Source: Saprospiraceae bacterium (lineage in GTDB: Bacteria > Bacteroidota > Bacteroidia > Chitinophagales > Saprospiraceae). From it: 64,000 bases of DNA. Shown one piece after another: positions 18,306 through 28,116 of the stretch. Under the pieces are notes generated by a model. It searched no databases. It was not told where the DNA came from and saw nothing but the letters and a program-made list of their open reading frames with translations. The position numbers and the translations under genes were made by a program. How positions within the stretch are numbered: position 1 is the stretch's first letter; every line of letters begins with the position of its first letter. The DNA is taken from contig JABDMH010000129.1 in NCBI GenBank assembly GCA_013001595.1, positions 1 to 64,000 on the forward strand, in the 5' to 3' direction.

Positions 18306-20150
18306 GTGAAATACTACCATATAGTAGCTGAGGTGCATTGTCGTCCCTCTGTTTTAGTGACCCTCAATGTTGCTTCATGTCGCAATGCAGCATATGTTGG
18401 AACGAAAAATCGAAAATTGAAAAAAATCATTGGCTTTACCGATAGGTGGCTTTTAGCAAATGGTATTCATTTATTACCAGGTATCATTTTGTGCTTTCTC
18501 GTTTTTGATCATGGGGTTTTTGCTCAGCAGACCTTGGATTGGAGGTTGGTCGATAACGGAAACGAGATTTATGAACATGGTTATTGTGATCAACCCTATA
18601 TTGTCGTCACCTCAGATGGCAGTTGGGTTTGTACCTTCACAACTAGTCCTGGGGTGGAAGGAGATCAGATTCAATACATCGCTTCCACTGTTTCCTCAGA
18701 TAATGGTAAGACTTGGTCTGAACCAGTAGAGATCGAAACCTCTTCAGGTGGGATAGAAGCATCCTGGGCCATACCATTGATTACCGATTTTGATCGGGTC
18801 TACGTTTTTTATACATACAATGGAGACACGATCAGGAAAATGCCTGATGGTACAGATATTCGCTCAGACACTCATGGGTGGTATTGCTATCGGTATTCAG
18901 ACGATAAAGGAGTGACCTGGTCCAAAAGGCAAAGACTGGATGTACGAGTGACTAAGTGTGATGCCGAAAATGACTTTAATGGTTCGGTACAAATGTTTTG
19001 GGGAATAGGTAAACCGGTAATGCAAAATGATCAAGCTTGGTTTTCGTTTACCAAATTGGGGAAATATTTCTTGGAAGAAGGTGAGGGCTGGCTTTTCCAC
19101 AGCAACAACATTTTGACGGAACGGGATATCAGCCAATTGAATTGGACGATGTGGCCAGATGGTGAAGAGGGTATCCGCAATGATGCATTTGGTTCCGTTC
19201 AGGAGGAACATAATATTCAGCCAATGAATCAAAGGGGTGGCCTCTATTGCGCTTATCGTACGACCTTGGGTTCACCAGCTGAAAGCTACAGTTACGATGG
19301 GGGAAGGACATGGTCAGAACCGACCTTAATCCGATACGCTTCCGGTCGATTGCTACGTCATCCAAGGGCTTGTCCGAGGGTATGGAAGTGTTCAAATGGT
19401 AAGTATTTGCTGTGGCATCACAACAATGGTGGTAAGAGTTTTTCCAACCGAAATCCAGCTTGGCTAAGTGGGGGCATTGAAAAGGATGGTGAGATTATTT
19501 GGTCGCAACCCGAGATCGTACTCTATAGCTATGATTTATCCTATGAGACAGGTAGGCTTAGCTATCCCGACCTCGTGGAAGATAAGGGTAGATATTGGAT
19601 ATCCACAACTCAAAAAACCAGGGCGACCATACATGAAATTCCCACCGCATTCTTGGAAGGTCTTTGGTCTCAATTGGATCAAAATGTAATGACTGGGTCA
19701 TTTTTATTCAGTAGGGGAGCAGCTCTAGACTTTTGGTTTAATGGCCATCGTGATATGGACACCATTTTGTTGAATCTTACGACACAATTGGGACCACTCA
19801 TCGTTTACCAATCTTCCGATGGCATCTTAAAGGTCAGCGTGGGATCCGAAAGACGTCATTTGACGCTTATTTCTGACGAAGCCTTGTTGGCGGATGAAAA
19901 CCCCCATCATGTAGGAATAATGTTTGATATGGATGCAGATATAGCTTTTATGATGGTTGATGGAAAAATTGTTGATGGAAATGGTAAAAGTGACTTCGGA
20001 TTTGTTCGCTTACGGGAAAAGTGGGAAGGCTCCGATCCAATGGTTGATTCAATAATATTTGTAAATCCTGCGGCACAAAAATGGCATCTATTTAACCGCT
20101 GCATAGGTACAAGCGAGATGGTTTCCAGATTTCAGTCGGGACTCGAATAG
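18306..20150 (+). CDS. Sialidase-fold (BNR/Asp-box) secreted protein
   Basis: The frame has a GTG at 18306, but the likely signal peptide (LLPGIILCFLVFDHGVFAQQ) starts only around residue 57, so a TTG at 18417 that opens with KKII is an attractive alternative start. The body carries Asp-boxes of the S-D-G-TW type: SSDNGKTWSEP, YSDDKGVTWSK and SYDGGRTWSEP. These mark a six-bladed sialidase-like propeller. The YRIP arginine motif of true GH33 enzymes is not obvious. A C-terminal part of about 130 residues looks like a beta-sandwich. Substrate unknown. It follows the toroid lipoprotein by 48 bases and could share its transcript. Confidence 0.7.
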   Translation: MKYYHIVAEVHCRPSVLVTLNVASCRNAAYVGTKNRKLKKIIGFTDRWLLANGIHLLPGIILCFLVFDHGVFAQQTLDWRLVDNGNEIYEHGYCDQPYIVVTSDGSWVCTFTTSPGVEGDQIQYIASTVSSDNGKTWSEPVEIETSSGGIEASWAIPLITDFDRVYVFYTYNGDTIRKMPDGTDIRSDTHGWYCYRYSDDKGVTWSKRQRLDVRVTKCDAENDFNGSVQMFWGIGKPVMQNDQAWFSFTKLGKYFLEEGEGWLFHSNNILTERDISQLNWTMWPDGEEGIRNDAFGSVQEEHNIQPMNQRGGLYCAYRTTLGSPAESYSYDGGRTWSEPTLIRYASGRLLRHPRACPRVWKCSNGKYLLWHHNNGGKSFSNRNPAWLSGGIEKDGEIIWSQPEIVLYSYDLSYETGRLSYPDLVEDKGRYWISTTQKTRATIHEIPTAFLEGLWSQLDQNVMTGSFLFSRGAALDFWFNGHRDMDTILLNLTTQLGPLIVYQSSDGILKVSVGSERRHLTLISDEALLADENPHHVGIMFDMDADIAFMMVDGKIVDGNGKSDFGFVRLREKWEGSDPMVDSIIFVNPAAQKWHLFNRCIGTSEMVSRFQSGLE

Positions 20151-20232
20151 GTTCATCTTCCAGTAAGTTGATGATTGAGCGCTCCTTCTTTAATCTAGCG
20201 AGCTCCATAGCATTTTCCTTTTCAAGGAGGGA

Positions 20233-21432
20233 TCAGGTTTGAGGGATGGATAATCGTTCTCCTCCTTTTAGTGCAGATTCATGGGCTATGATACCAGGTA
20301 CGGTATAGGCCAGCGCTTCGTCAATATTCACCTCCGGATCACGATCATTGATGAGGGCATCTATGAATTCATGGGTGATGAACGTGTGCGAACCTCCATG
20401 TCCACTGTTGTGTCTTAGGTCTTCAGGTAGCATATCGCTCTCCCACCAGATTTCCTGATCATGGATACTCATTTCCGGATGAGCCACCTTGAATCCGCCA
20501 TCATCCAGTGCTTCTTTTTCTGTAGCCAATACCGTATGAGCTGCGATACCCTTGTAGGGCATATAAAAGCTCATCTTTTCGCCATGCCATGATCCCAGTT
20601 CGCCATGCATAAGTGCACCCTTCCAGCATACTTCACCAGTGAATGCATTTCCAAGATTGGTCTTGAATAGAGCAGTAGTGTTCCAGAAGGGATTGTTGTA
20701 CAGATTGTCACGGAGAATTGGGTCATCATCTCCCCAACCAATGGCACTCACCTCGGTCAATCGTTCACCAGTCACTGCGATTAGAAAGGCTGTAGTGTGT
20801 GTTGGATAAAGCATCGGCGGATAACCATGACGCCAAGTTCTCTTGCCATCTTTTTCAAAGAAAAGCACTTCCAGCCCCGGGTGATAATATTTCGCTGCGC
20901 TGCTGAAAATTCGTCCAAATTTTCCTTGTTGATAAAATGCCTTGGCGGTAATGGTTTCTTGCCGATAGGTGGAAGTCTCAGCCATCATATAGGTCAAGCC
21001 AGATCGCCGAACTGCATCTTTAATTCGGCCACATTCCTCAAGTGTAAGGGCAGCAGGTACGGCACAGAGCACATGCTTGCCTGACTCCAATGATTGCACA
21101 ACATGGTTGGCGTGATCTGGAGCCGGTGTAAATATACCCACAGCTTCTACCAAAGGATCTTTGAGTAGTTCCTTTAGTGAGGGATAAGATTTTTGACATG
21201 CATAAGTCTTCATGAGGCTGTTGCGCCGATCTGCACGTAAGTCGCTCACGGCCTCCACTTCACAATTGGGGTGCTCATGAAAATAGAAAGAGCGCCCGAA
21301 GCGACCACCCACTATACCGATCTTGATTTTCCCATCGGCAGAAGGTGTGACAAAAGCAAATCTCGATGCGAGCGTTGATATCGAAGCAACGGATGCCGCT
21401 TGTAGGAAATTCCGACGATCTATTTTAGTCAT
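20233..21432 (-). CDS. Gfo/Idh/MocA-family oxidoreductase with twin-arginine leader
   Basis: The 399-residue protein begins with a Tat-type leader (DRRNFLQAASVASIS), so it is probably exported. The Rossmann domain follows with IGIVGGRFGRS, and the family signature GKHVLCAVPAAL corresponds to the usual EKP position, which here reads AVP and so lacks the canonical E-K-P. The C-terminal alpha/beta domain includes HSGHGGSHTFITHEFIDAL. Members oxidise or dehydrate sugars and inositols with bound NAD(P). The loss of the lysine in the EKP motif may mean altered chemistry. It is divergent from the sialidase at 21538, and the two may be controlled together. Confidence 0.8.
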   Translation of the reverse strand: MTKIDRRNFLQAASVASISTLASRFAFVTPSADGKIKIGIVGGRFGRSFYFHEHPNCEVEAVSDLRADRRNSLMKTYACQKSYPSLKELLKDPLVEAVGIFTPAPDHANHVVQSLESGKHVLCAVPAALTLEECGRIKDAVRRSGLTYMMAETSTYRQETITAKAFYQQGKFGRIFSSAAKYYHPGLEVLFFEKDGKRTWRHGYPPMLYPTHTTAFLIAVTGERLTEVSAIGWGDDDPILRDNLYNNPFWNTTALFKTNLGNAFTGEVCWKGALMHGELGSWHGEKMSFYMPYKGIAAHTVLATEKEALDDGGFKVAHPEMSIHDQEIWWESDMLPEDLRHNSGHGGSHTFITHEFIDALINDRDPEVNIDEALAYTVPGIIAHESALKGGERLSIPQT

Positions 21433-21537
21433 ATGAGCTTAGGATTTATTATGGCAATTGCAGAATCTTTGAGCTTGTTGACATGAAAATACCAAGAGAT
21501 TTGCTAACTTTTTAAGTGAAACAAATCTTTAACCACT

Positions 21538-22656
21538 ATGAGGTCTGGCTTTTCAATGATCCTTCTCCTGCTTGGTTTGTGTATTGTCTCGGTAGATAGG
21601 ACCTTCAGTCAGGCGCAGATCGTTCAAACCACAGTCTTCTCAAAGGGAGAGCAGGGCTACCACACCTTTCGCATTCCAGCCATTATCAAAACCAGTGGTG
21701 GAGTACTCTTAGCTTTTGCGGAGGGTAGGAAATCGGCAAGAGCAGATTATGGTGACATTGATCTGGTGTTGAAGCGTTCAAATGATATGGGGATGAGCTG
21801 GGGTCCATTACAATTGATATGGAACGATAATCAAAATACCTGCGGTAATCCTGCGCCCATTCTTGATGAAAAAACGGGTAAAATAACACTCTTGACCACT
21901 TGGAATTTAGGTACAGATAAGGAGCATCTGATCATCGAAGGTACCAGTCAAGATACGCGGAGAGTGTTTGTACTTGAAAGCAAGGATGAAGGTACGTCAT
22001 GGTCAGCACCACTGGAAATTACCGAGCAGGTAAAGAAAGATGATTGGACCTGGTATGCCACGGGGCCAGGTAGTGGCCTGCAGATTGGTCGTGGCCCACA
22101 CGCTGGGCGATTGATCCTTGGATGCGACCACATTGAGGCCGAAAGCAAAAAGTATTATTCCCATGTCATTTATTCTGATGATGGGGGTAAAAAATGGACC
22201 TTGGGAGGTAGCACGCCCCAGGATCAAGTGAATGAGTGTGAAGTAGCCGAGTTGCCACAAGGGCTATTGATGTTGAATATGCGTAATTATAATCGGAGCA
22301 AAAAGTATCGGCAAACGGCCATAAGTCGGGATGGAGGTTTGCAATGGTCTGATCAAAAACACGATGGACAGTTGGTAGAACCGCGATGTCAAGCAAGTTT
22401 ACAGACCCACCGAGATCTCAAATTGTTACTCTTTAGCAATCCTGCGGATAAAAATGAGCGCATAAAAATGACCCTTCAATTCAGCAGCGACTGGGGATAC
22501 AGTTGGCCCACGTCCGTAGTATTACATGAAGGACCTGCGGCATACTCGGATATCGTCATATTAGACGAAGCCAATGTTGGATGCCTATACGAGAAAGGTG
22601 AGCAAAATCCATACGAAGAAATTGTATTTGCCAAGGTTCCGCTGAATAGAAATTAA
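21538..22656 (+). CDS. Secreted exo-alpha-sialidase (GH33)
   Basis: The 372-residue protein has a signal peptide ending near FSQA (residues 22-25) and the FRIP arginine motif (44-47) that binds the sialic acid carboxylate. Asp-boxes follow: SNDMGMSWG, SKDEGTSWSAP, YSDDGGKKWT, SRDGGLQWSD and SSDWGYSW. EGRKSARADYGDIDLVLKRS carries further active-site residues (the D of the RXXXXXD region). RNYN and a late arginine within RCQAS complete the triad pattern. It should remove terminal sialic acids from glycoconjugates outside the cytoplasm. No sialic acid lyase or transporter is in this window. The gene is divergent from a Gfo/Idh oxidoreductase and followed closely by an esterase. Confidence 0.88.
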   Translation: MRSGFSMILLLLGLCIVSVDRTFSQAQIVQTTVFSKGEQGYHTFRIPAIIKTSGGVLLAFAEGRKSARADYGDIDLVLKRSNDMGMSWGPLQLIWNDNQNTCGNPAPILDEKTGKITLLTTWNLGTDKEHLIIEGTSQDTRRVFVLESKDEGTSWSAPLEITEQVKKDDWTWYATGPGSGLQIGRGPHAGRLILGCDHIEAESKKYYSHVIYSDDGGKKWTLGGSTPQDQVNECEVAELPQGLLMLNMRNYNRSKKYRQTAISRDGGLQWSDQKHDGQLVEPRCQASLQTHRDLKLLLFSNPADKNERIKMTLQFSSDWGYSWPTSVVLHEGPAAYSDIVILDEANVGCLYEKGEQNPYEEIVFAKVPLNRN

Positions 22657-22669
22657 TCAATATCTCATC

Positions 22670-23818
22670 ATGGAAAGATTCACCAGAGAGCCAATGATCA
22701 AAACGGTATTATTGCCAACATTACTGCTTATTTGTTTGGGTTTCATCAATGTCTTGGGACAGCAACAGGATGAGCAATGGCATCATATCAATCCCTATTT
22801 TAAAGTTCCGACTGCCTACAAAGATAGTCTTGGACCATATCGATCACTGCTTTTTCTCCCAGACAGCCGGTTGATTCAGACGCCACAAGCCTGGAGGGAG
22901 CGGCGAGAAGTGATCAAGAGGAATTGGCATCAAATGATGGGACCCTGGCCAGCACTTATCCAAAACCATCCACTAAACATTATCGATTCAATAGATAAGG
23001 TGGATCTGATCCAATATCGTATTTCTTTGCAATGGACGCCTGGAGAATCCACACAAGGATATTTGTTGGTGCCTAAAACGGAGGAGAAGAAACCGGCGGT
23101 AATAACGGTATACTATGAGCCTGAAACAGCGATCGGTGAAGGGAAGCCACACCGGGATTATGCGATTCAATTGGCTCAAAGGGGATTTGTCACACTTTCA
23201 CTGGGAAGCACAGAAGCAACTGCAGCCAAGACTTATGCCCTTTACCACCCTAGCATTGATGCAGCAGAAGTCCAGCCGCTTTCGATGCTGGCTTATGCCG
23301 CGGCAAATGCCTGGCATGCCCTTTCTCTACATCCTTCCGTAGATAGCACTAGGATCGGAATCGTAGGCCATTCTTTTGGTGGTAAGTGGGCCATGTTTGC
23401 TTCTTGCCTTTTTGAGAAATTTGCATGTGCTGCTTGGTCAGATCCAGGTATCATGTTGCAAAATGACCGCCCCAGCATCAACTATTGGGAACCCTGGTAT
23501 TTAGGCTACCATCCTAAGCCTTGGAGGGAAAGAGGACTAATCACTGCTGACAATCCTGCTAAGGGCCTCTATCCAGATTTAGTGGCCAAGGGCCATAACC
23601 TCCATGAATTACATGCACTTATGGCGCCCCGACCTTTTCTGGTTTCGGGTGGATCGGAGGATCCGGTAAGTCGATGGCAGGCACTTAACCATTCTGTAGC
23701 CGTCAATCAATTGTTGGGATATGAGCATCGAGTGGGCATGACCAATAGACCAGATCACTCTCCCAATGCGCAGGCAAATGAAGTGATCTACCAATTCTTC
23801 ATGTATTTTCTGAAGTGA
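22670..23818 (+). CDS. Secreted alpha/beta hydrolase (dienelactone hydrolase/acetylxylan esterase-like)
   Basis: The 382-residue product has a signal peptide (KTVLLPTLLLICLGFINVLG). The ATG at 22694 (residue 9) would give a shorter leader and is as likely as 22670. It shows a complete esterase triad: Ser235 in GHSFGG (233-238), an Asp in GGSEDPVSRWQ and His in RPDHSPN. The overall pattern fits acetyl-xylan-esterase or BAAT-like enzymes that deacylate sugars. It starts 13 bases after the sialidase stop, so the pair is probably one operon, perhaps removing acetyl groups that block sialidase. That joint role is inference. Confidence 0.82.
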   Translation: MERFTREPMIKTVLLPTLLLICLGFINVLGQQQDEQWHHINPYFKVPTAYKDSLGPYRSLLFLPDSRLIQTPQAWRERREVIKRNWHQMMGPWPALIQNHPLNIIDSIDKVDLIQYRISLQWTPGESTQGYLLVPKTEEKKPAVITVYYEPETAIGEGKPHRDYAIQLAQRGFVTLSLGSTEATAAKTYALYHPSIDAAEVQPLSMLAYAAANAWHALSLHPSVDSTRIGIVGHSFGGKWAMFASCLFEKFACAAWSDPGIMLQNDRPSINYWEPWYLGYHPKPWRERGLITADNPAKGLYPDLVAKGHNLHELHALMAPRPFLVSGGSEDPVSRWQALNHSVAVNQLLGYEHRVGMTNRPDHSPNAQANEVIYQFFMYFLK

Positions 23819-24076
23819 CCCTTTGGAGGCCATTGCAATACTCAATTTGCACTGAAAACATTTCTAAAACTTATTAGTTAGATTTCTTCACATAGGCCGT
23901 TCCTCAAGCCTCTGGCTTCGTCGATCCTAACTCAGTTACTTCTTCTAGCAACTTCATTCGTCTAGTCCCCCAGGCACAACGATTGACGGCTTCAGAATCA
24001 ATCTGAGTATTTGCTGAGGTGCTTCTCTCCATGCCAGATAGTTGCAGAGTTTCTTCAGTCTTAATAACTTGCCGCC

Positions 24077-24553
24077 ATGGAGGTAGCGACGGTTCATCAG
24101 ATAAAGAAAGAATTAGAGACATTGGATCATAAGAATCTACTGGCCATATGCCTTCGTTTGGCAAAATTTAAAAAGGAGAACAAGGAGCTACTCACCTATA
24201 TGCTCTTCGAAGCAGATGACCAGGAAGCCTTTTGCCAGCAAGTAAAGGCGGAATTGACCAGTCAAGTCACAGCTGCAAATAGGGCAAATGTCTATTGGAC
24301 CAAAAAAAGCATTCGGAAAACCATCAAATATTTGGATAAGATTGTGCGCATTTCTGCTTCGAAAGAAACAGAGATTGAATTGCGGACACACTTTGTTAGG
24401 GCGATGAAAGAACAACACATTCCGATGCATCGCAGTAGAGTGATGGCTAATATGTTCGATCGTCAAGTGAAAAAGATCGAAAGTGCCCTGGAGAAGATCC
24501 ATGAAGACCTCCAATATGATTATCGCGAAGAGTTGCATGAAATCTTAGCCTGA
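24077..24553 (+). CDS. Conserved helical protein of unknown function
   Basis: The 158-residue product is highly charged and almost entirely helical, with LAICLRLAKFKKENKELL near the start and repeated lysine- and glutamate-rich helices. It has no signal peptide. Proteins of this shape (a KKENKELLTY-LLFEA motif) are widespread in Bacteroidota without a known role. No catalytic residues stand out. The ATG at 24077 is the only reasonable start. The gene stands alone between a degenerate 258-base spacer and the PHP lipoprotein. Confidence 0.7.
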   Translation: MEVATVHQIKKELETLDHKNLLAICLRLAKFKKENKELLTYMLFEADDQEAFCQQVKAELTSQVTAANRANVYWTKKSIRKTIKYLDKIVRISASKETEIELRTHFVRAMKEQHIPMHRSRVMANMFDRQVKKIESALEKIHEDLQYDYREELHEILA

Positions 24554-24600
24554 AATACATGGAAGTTGTTTAAATATCTAAATCGAAAAATTAGCTAATA

Positions 24601-25797
24601 ATGATCAATCGAATTGTAGTCTTCTTGGTGTTCGGCATCATAGTAAACAGTTGTGCTCCTACAGCTACCGACCGGTGGTATAAGGGAAACTTACATACAC
24701 ATTCATTTTGGAGCGATGGAAATGATTTTCCTGAAATGATTATGAAATGGTACAAGGAGCATGATTATCAGTTTGTTGCTTTGACGGAGCACAATATCAT
24801 TGCGAAAGGTGAAAAGTGGATTGGCATGGCAGAGGATACCTTGTATCGCAACGCATTTGCAAGGTATTTAGAAAGCTTCGGTCATACCGATATTCAGCAC
24901 AAAGAAGATAGTGGTCGACTGAGTGTATTGCTAAAGACATTAGAGGAGTATCGACCATTGTTTGAGGAGCCAGAAGAATTCTTGATTATTCAGGCTGAAG
25001 AAATCACAGCCAAGTTTGAACGAAGACCGATTCACTTAAATGCAACAAACCTCTCGGAATTAATTGAACCGAAGGGGGGCGAAAGTGTAGTGGAAGTGCT
25101 GCAAAACAACATCGATGCAGTCAGAGATCAAAGAGCTGCAACTGGGCATCCCATTTTGGTTCATGTGAACCATCCCAATTTTCATTTCGCCATTTCAGTG
25201 GAAGATATGATTGCTTTGGAAGGCGAGCAATTTTTTGAAGTATTCAACGGACACCCGCAGGTACACAACGAGGGCGATACTGCTCATGTAAGCACCGAAA
25301 AAATGTGGGATCTGGTCAACATTGCATATCGCCAAAATGGGAAGCCGCTGTTATATGGTCTGGCTACAGATGATGCACATGAGTACCACAGGCAAGGAAA
25401 AACATGGAGTAATGCTGGTAGGGGATGGGTAATGGTGCAGGCAGATTCACTATCGGCTTCCACCATCATTGAGTCACTCGAAAGGGGATCCTTTTATGCA
25501 AGTACAGGAGTAACGTTGTCTAACCTTACGGCGAGGAAAAATAAGTTGCTTGTCGAAGTGGATGCTGAGGAAGGCATTTCCTATGAAATTGTTTTCATAG
25601 GTTGCCAAATGGGAGAAAAGGAAGTCAAGGAACTAAAGCGTGTCAATGGAACCAAAGGTCACTTTCGCATCACAGAGGACATTGCTTTCGTCAGAGCAAA
25701 AATCATTTCCAATAAACGGCATCAGAATCCCATTGAGAATCTGAATTATGAAATGGCTTGGACACAGCCTGTGGTATACGATGGTCCAAAACTTTAA
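24601..25797 (+). CDS. PHP-domain lipoprotein (putative phosphoesterase)
   Basis: The 398-residue protein starts with a lipoprotein signal (MINRIVVFLVFGIIVNSC, Cys18). The PHP domain is complete: NLHTHSFWSDGND (metal-binding H-x-H), TEHN, an EEIT glutamate, VHVNHPNFHF and the final ATDDAHEY with D-x-H. PHP domains use a trinuclear metal site to cleave phosphoesters, as in histidinol phosphatase and PolX. A C-terminal beta-rich stretch of about 90 residues follows. As a surface or periplasmic lipoprotein its substrate is likely an extracellular phosphoester, but this is unknown. Spacing of 47 bases from the previous gene. Confidence 0.82.
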   Translation: MINRIVVFLVFGIIVNSCAPTATDRWYKGNLHTHSFWSDGNDFPEMIMKWYKEHDYQFVALTEHNIIAKGEKWIGMAEDTLYRNAFARYLESFGHTDIQHKEDSGRLSVLLKTLEEYRPLFEEPEEFLIIQAEEITAKFERRPIHLNATNLSELIEPKGGESVVEVLQNNIDAVRDQRAATGHPILVHVNHPNFHFAISVEDMIALEGEQFFEVFNGHPQVHNEGDTAHVSTEKMWDLVNIAYRQNGKPLLYGLATDDAHEYHRQGKTWSNAGRGWVMVQADSLSASTIIESLERGSFYASTGVTLSNLTARKNKLLVEVDAEEGISYEIVFIGCQMGEKEVKELKRVNGTKGHFRITEDIAFVRAKIISNKRHQNPIENLNYEMAWTQPVVYDGPKL

Positions 25798-25836
25798 CCT
25801 GATGGCAGATGTTGTACTTGGCCAATCTTAACACCA

Positions 25837-26862
25837 ATGAAGAATATAATTTCCGTCACACCGCTGCAATTTCCTTGGCAGACCCATGATCCGTTTATTT
25901 TTTGTGCTTATCACAAAGACGACTACCCTGCTGGTCGATCAGATATGACACCAGATGCTGACCTGAATGGCAGAAGCCTGGGCCACGATTTTGATTCCAG
26001 TAATGCATGGAGGATGTATCACGGTAGGTCCGTTCCTGGTTTCCCCCAACATCCACACCGTGGCTTCGAAACGATCACCATTGCTAAGATGGGCTTGGTA
26101 GATCATGCCGACTCCCTTGGAGCAGCAGGAAGATTTGGAAATGGCGATGTCCAGTGGATGACAGCCGGTAGGGGAGTGTTGCACTCCGAAATGTTTCCTT
26201 TATTGAATCAAGAAGCTGACAATCCGCTAGAGCTTTTTCAAATCTGGCTGAACCTTCCAGCTAAACACAAGATGGTTGATCCCCATTTCAAGATGCTTTG
26301 GAGAGATTCCATTACTGAGCTATCGGTTGAGGATGAGATGGGAAAAAGTGCCAAAATAAACGTGGTCGCGGGGAGTTTTAAGGACAATGAGGCACCACCA
26401 CCTCCACCCAACTCTTGGGCAAGCGATCCAGAAAATGAGGTGGCAATCTGGACCATTCGTATGGAGGCTGGAGCAGTTCTGACCTTGCCACCAACCAAGA
26501 ATGAGGCAACTAGAAACTTGTTTTTCTATCATGGTGAATCTTTGCTCTGTGAGGAAGAAACCGTTGAGTGTGATCATCGCATCAGCTTGGTTTCGACAGC
26601 TCCTGTAACTATAAAGAATGGACCTCGGGAAAGTCATCTCTTATTGCTTCAAGGAAAACCGATTGGTGAGCCAGTGGCTCAACACGGGCCATTTGTAATG
26701 AATACACCAGATGAAATTCAGTCGGCATTTAGTGATTTTCAGCGTACTCAATTTGGTGGATGGCCCTGGCCTAAGAACGATCAAGTACATCCTAGGGAAA
26801 GTGGCAGATTTGCCCTGCATGCTGATGGGCACAAGGAGGAGAAGTCTGACATAACCTTATGA
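25837..26862 (+). CDS. Pirin-family protein
   Basis: The 341-residue product has the bicupin pirin layout. The N-terminal cupin carries HPHRGFETIT and GRGVLHSEMF, which supply three histidines and a glutamate for the metal ion, plus the GDVQWMTAG motif. The C-terminal cupin is looser. Pirins include quercetin dioxygenases, redox regulators and proteins of unknown role. The protein is somewhat longer than the typical 230-300 residues. Its stop codon overlaps the start of the sugar kinase gene by four bases (ATGA), so the two are translationally coupled. Confidence 0.88.
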   Translation: MKNIISVTPLQFPWQTHDPFIFCAYHKDDYPAGRSDMTPDADLNGRSLGHDFDSSNAWRMYHGRSVPGFPQHPHRGFETITIAKMGLVDHADSLGAAGRFGNGDVQWMTAGRGVLHSEMFPLLNQEADNPLELFQIWLNLPAKHKMVDPHFKMLWRDSITELSVEDEMGKSAKINVVAGSFKDNEAPPPPPNSWASDPENEVAIWTIRMEAGAVLTLPPTKNEATRNLFFYHGESLLCEEETVECDHRISLVSTAPVTIKNGPRESHLLLLQGKPIGEPVAQHGPFVMNTPDEIQSAFSDFQRTQFGGWPWPKNDQVHPRESGRFALHADGHKEEKSDITL

Positions 26863-27728
26863 AAGGGCTCTTCATAGGTGTGACTACACTTGACCTTTTA
26901 TATCCGATAGCACAATATCCAGAGGAAGATAGCAAGACGAACGTGGATGGTGTACATCTGTTTTTAGGAGGACCTGCCACCAACGCAGCGATCACGTTTG
27001 CTTCTTTAGGTGGTACACCTACCTTGATCTCTGCAGTTGGTGAGAACGTGTGGAGTCCATTGATTAAGGAACGTTTACATGCATATGGTGTTCATCATAT
27101 TGACTTGATGCAGAGAAAGGAACATGAGATGTCTTGTTCATCGATTTTGGTAAATACTAGTTCAGGATTGAGGACGGTGGTTACATCCAGGCCGGCTAGC
27201 GTCGAGCCCAATTGGCAGAAGCACAGCATTGATATCGGAGAATATGCCGTCTGTACACTTGATGGATTTTATCCCCAAGTATCCTTGAACTTGTTGAAGG
27301 ATGGGTTTGATGGTCCAGTAGTTTTCGATGGTGGAAGTTATAAACCTGAGACCGACAAATTATTATTCCGAGTTACACATCCCATATTTTCAGAACGATT
27401 TGCATTTCCGAATGACGGAGTAATGGCAAAGGAAATGGAGGGTGCATCCATTAGAGAATATGCAATTACATGTGGAGAACGACCCATACAGTTCATAAGT
27501 AATGGAGTCACTGAATTGATCGAGGTGCCTGCTGTTACAGCCATTGACACACTGGCGGCTGGTGATATTTTTCATGGTGCTTTTGCCTGGTACATTCTAG
27601 TATACAAGGGGGATTTTAGGGCAGCCTTGAGATCTAGCGTTGAAGTAGCACAACAATCCATTCGTTTTCTTGGATCCCGTGCTTGGATGGATCATGATCA
27701 TTTGACACAGGTTTCCAACAATAAATAA
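26859..27728 (+). CDS. PfkB-family carbohydrate kinase
   Basis: The 289-residue protein shows the ribokinase-like fold: LFLGGPATNAAITFASLGG (the di-glycine substrate motif) early on, and DTLAAGDIFHGAFAW near the C-terminus with the catalytic aspartate of AAGD. It phosphorylates a sugar or nucleoside with ATP; similar sequences include sulfofructose and adenosine-type kinases, so the substrate cannot be named. The start overlaps the pirin stop (ATGA). Downstream lies the reverse-oriented palindrome array B. Confidence 0.87.
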   Translation: MKGLFIGVTTLDLLYPIAQYPEEDSKTNVDGVHLFLGGPATNAAITFASLGGTPTLISAVGENVWSPLIKERLHAYGVHHIDLMQRKEHEMSCSSILVNTSSGLRTVVTSRPASVEPNWQKHSIDIGEYAVCTLDGFYPQVSLNLLKDGFDGPVVFDGGSYKPETDKLLFRVTHPIFSERFAFPNDGVMAKEMEGASIREYAITCGERPIQFISNGVTELIEVPAVTAIDTLAAGDIFHGAFAWYILVYKGDFRAALRSSVEVAQQSIRFLGSRAWMDHDHLTQVSNNK

Positions 27729-27740
27729 TTCTTGCGAAGT

Positions 27741-27960
27741 AGCCAAATTCAACCACTCCGTGGTTGGCATAGGCTGATCGGTATATCATAGCATTTCCTA
27801 CTGTGTTATTGATATTCAATCCCTTCGGGATTGTTAGCTTATGACCTTGGAATGCCGAGGGAATTCAAGCTCAATAGCCTGGGATTAAATCCCTGGCAAA
27901 TCAAGATTGCAACATCCACTCTAACTTAACCTATAACCAAGAATCCTGAAGGGATTCAAT
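27741..27960 (-). repeat. Composite palindromic repeat, copy B1 (modules 6 to 1 reversed)
   Basis: Read on the minus strand the modules follow the same order as in copy A. On the plus strand they appear as module 6 CAACCAC-TCC-GTGGTTG (27750-27766), module 5 with ATATCATAGCATTTC (about 27782-27813), module 4 CAATCCC-TTC-GGGATTG (27817-27833), module 2-like sequence with GCCTGGGATT (about 27876-27896), the shared spacer TGCAACATCCACTCTAAC (from 27908) and module 1 GAATCC-TGAAG-GGATTC (27941-27957). Module 3 is not clearly present. Confidence 0.8.
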
Positions 27961-28116
27961 AAGAAGGCCCCACAATCGGTGGATCCGACGATATACAGGC
28001 GGATAAAAGCGCCTTTCCCTCGGCAAGATTCCAAGATGGGGTACAGTCGAGAATACCTTGATTTCTAGGTCACTATTGCTGGCCACCCTTTTGATAAGAT
28101 CGCTGGTCTATTACGA

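Noticed and set aside
12129-23818. A standard polysaccharide utilization locus
   Set aside because: There is no SusC/SusD pair and no hybrid sensor or ECF sigma/anti-sigma pair, and the genes alternate in strand.
23904-24164. 86-codon minus-strand frame upstream of the conserved helical gene
   Set aside because: The last part is antisense to a better gene, and no family is recognised; the 258-base gap 23819-24076 otherwise shows nothing.
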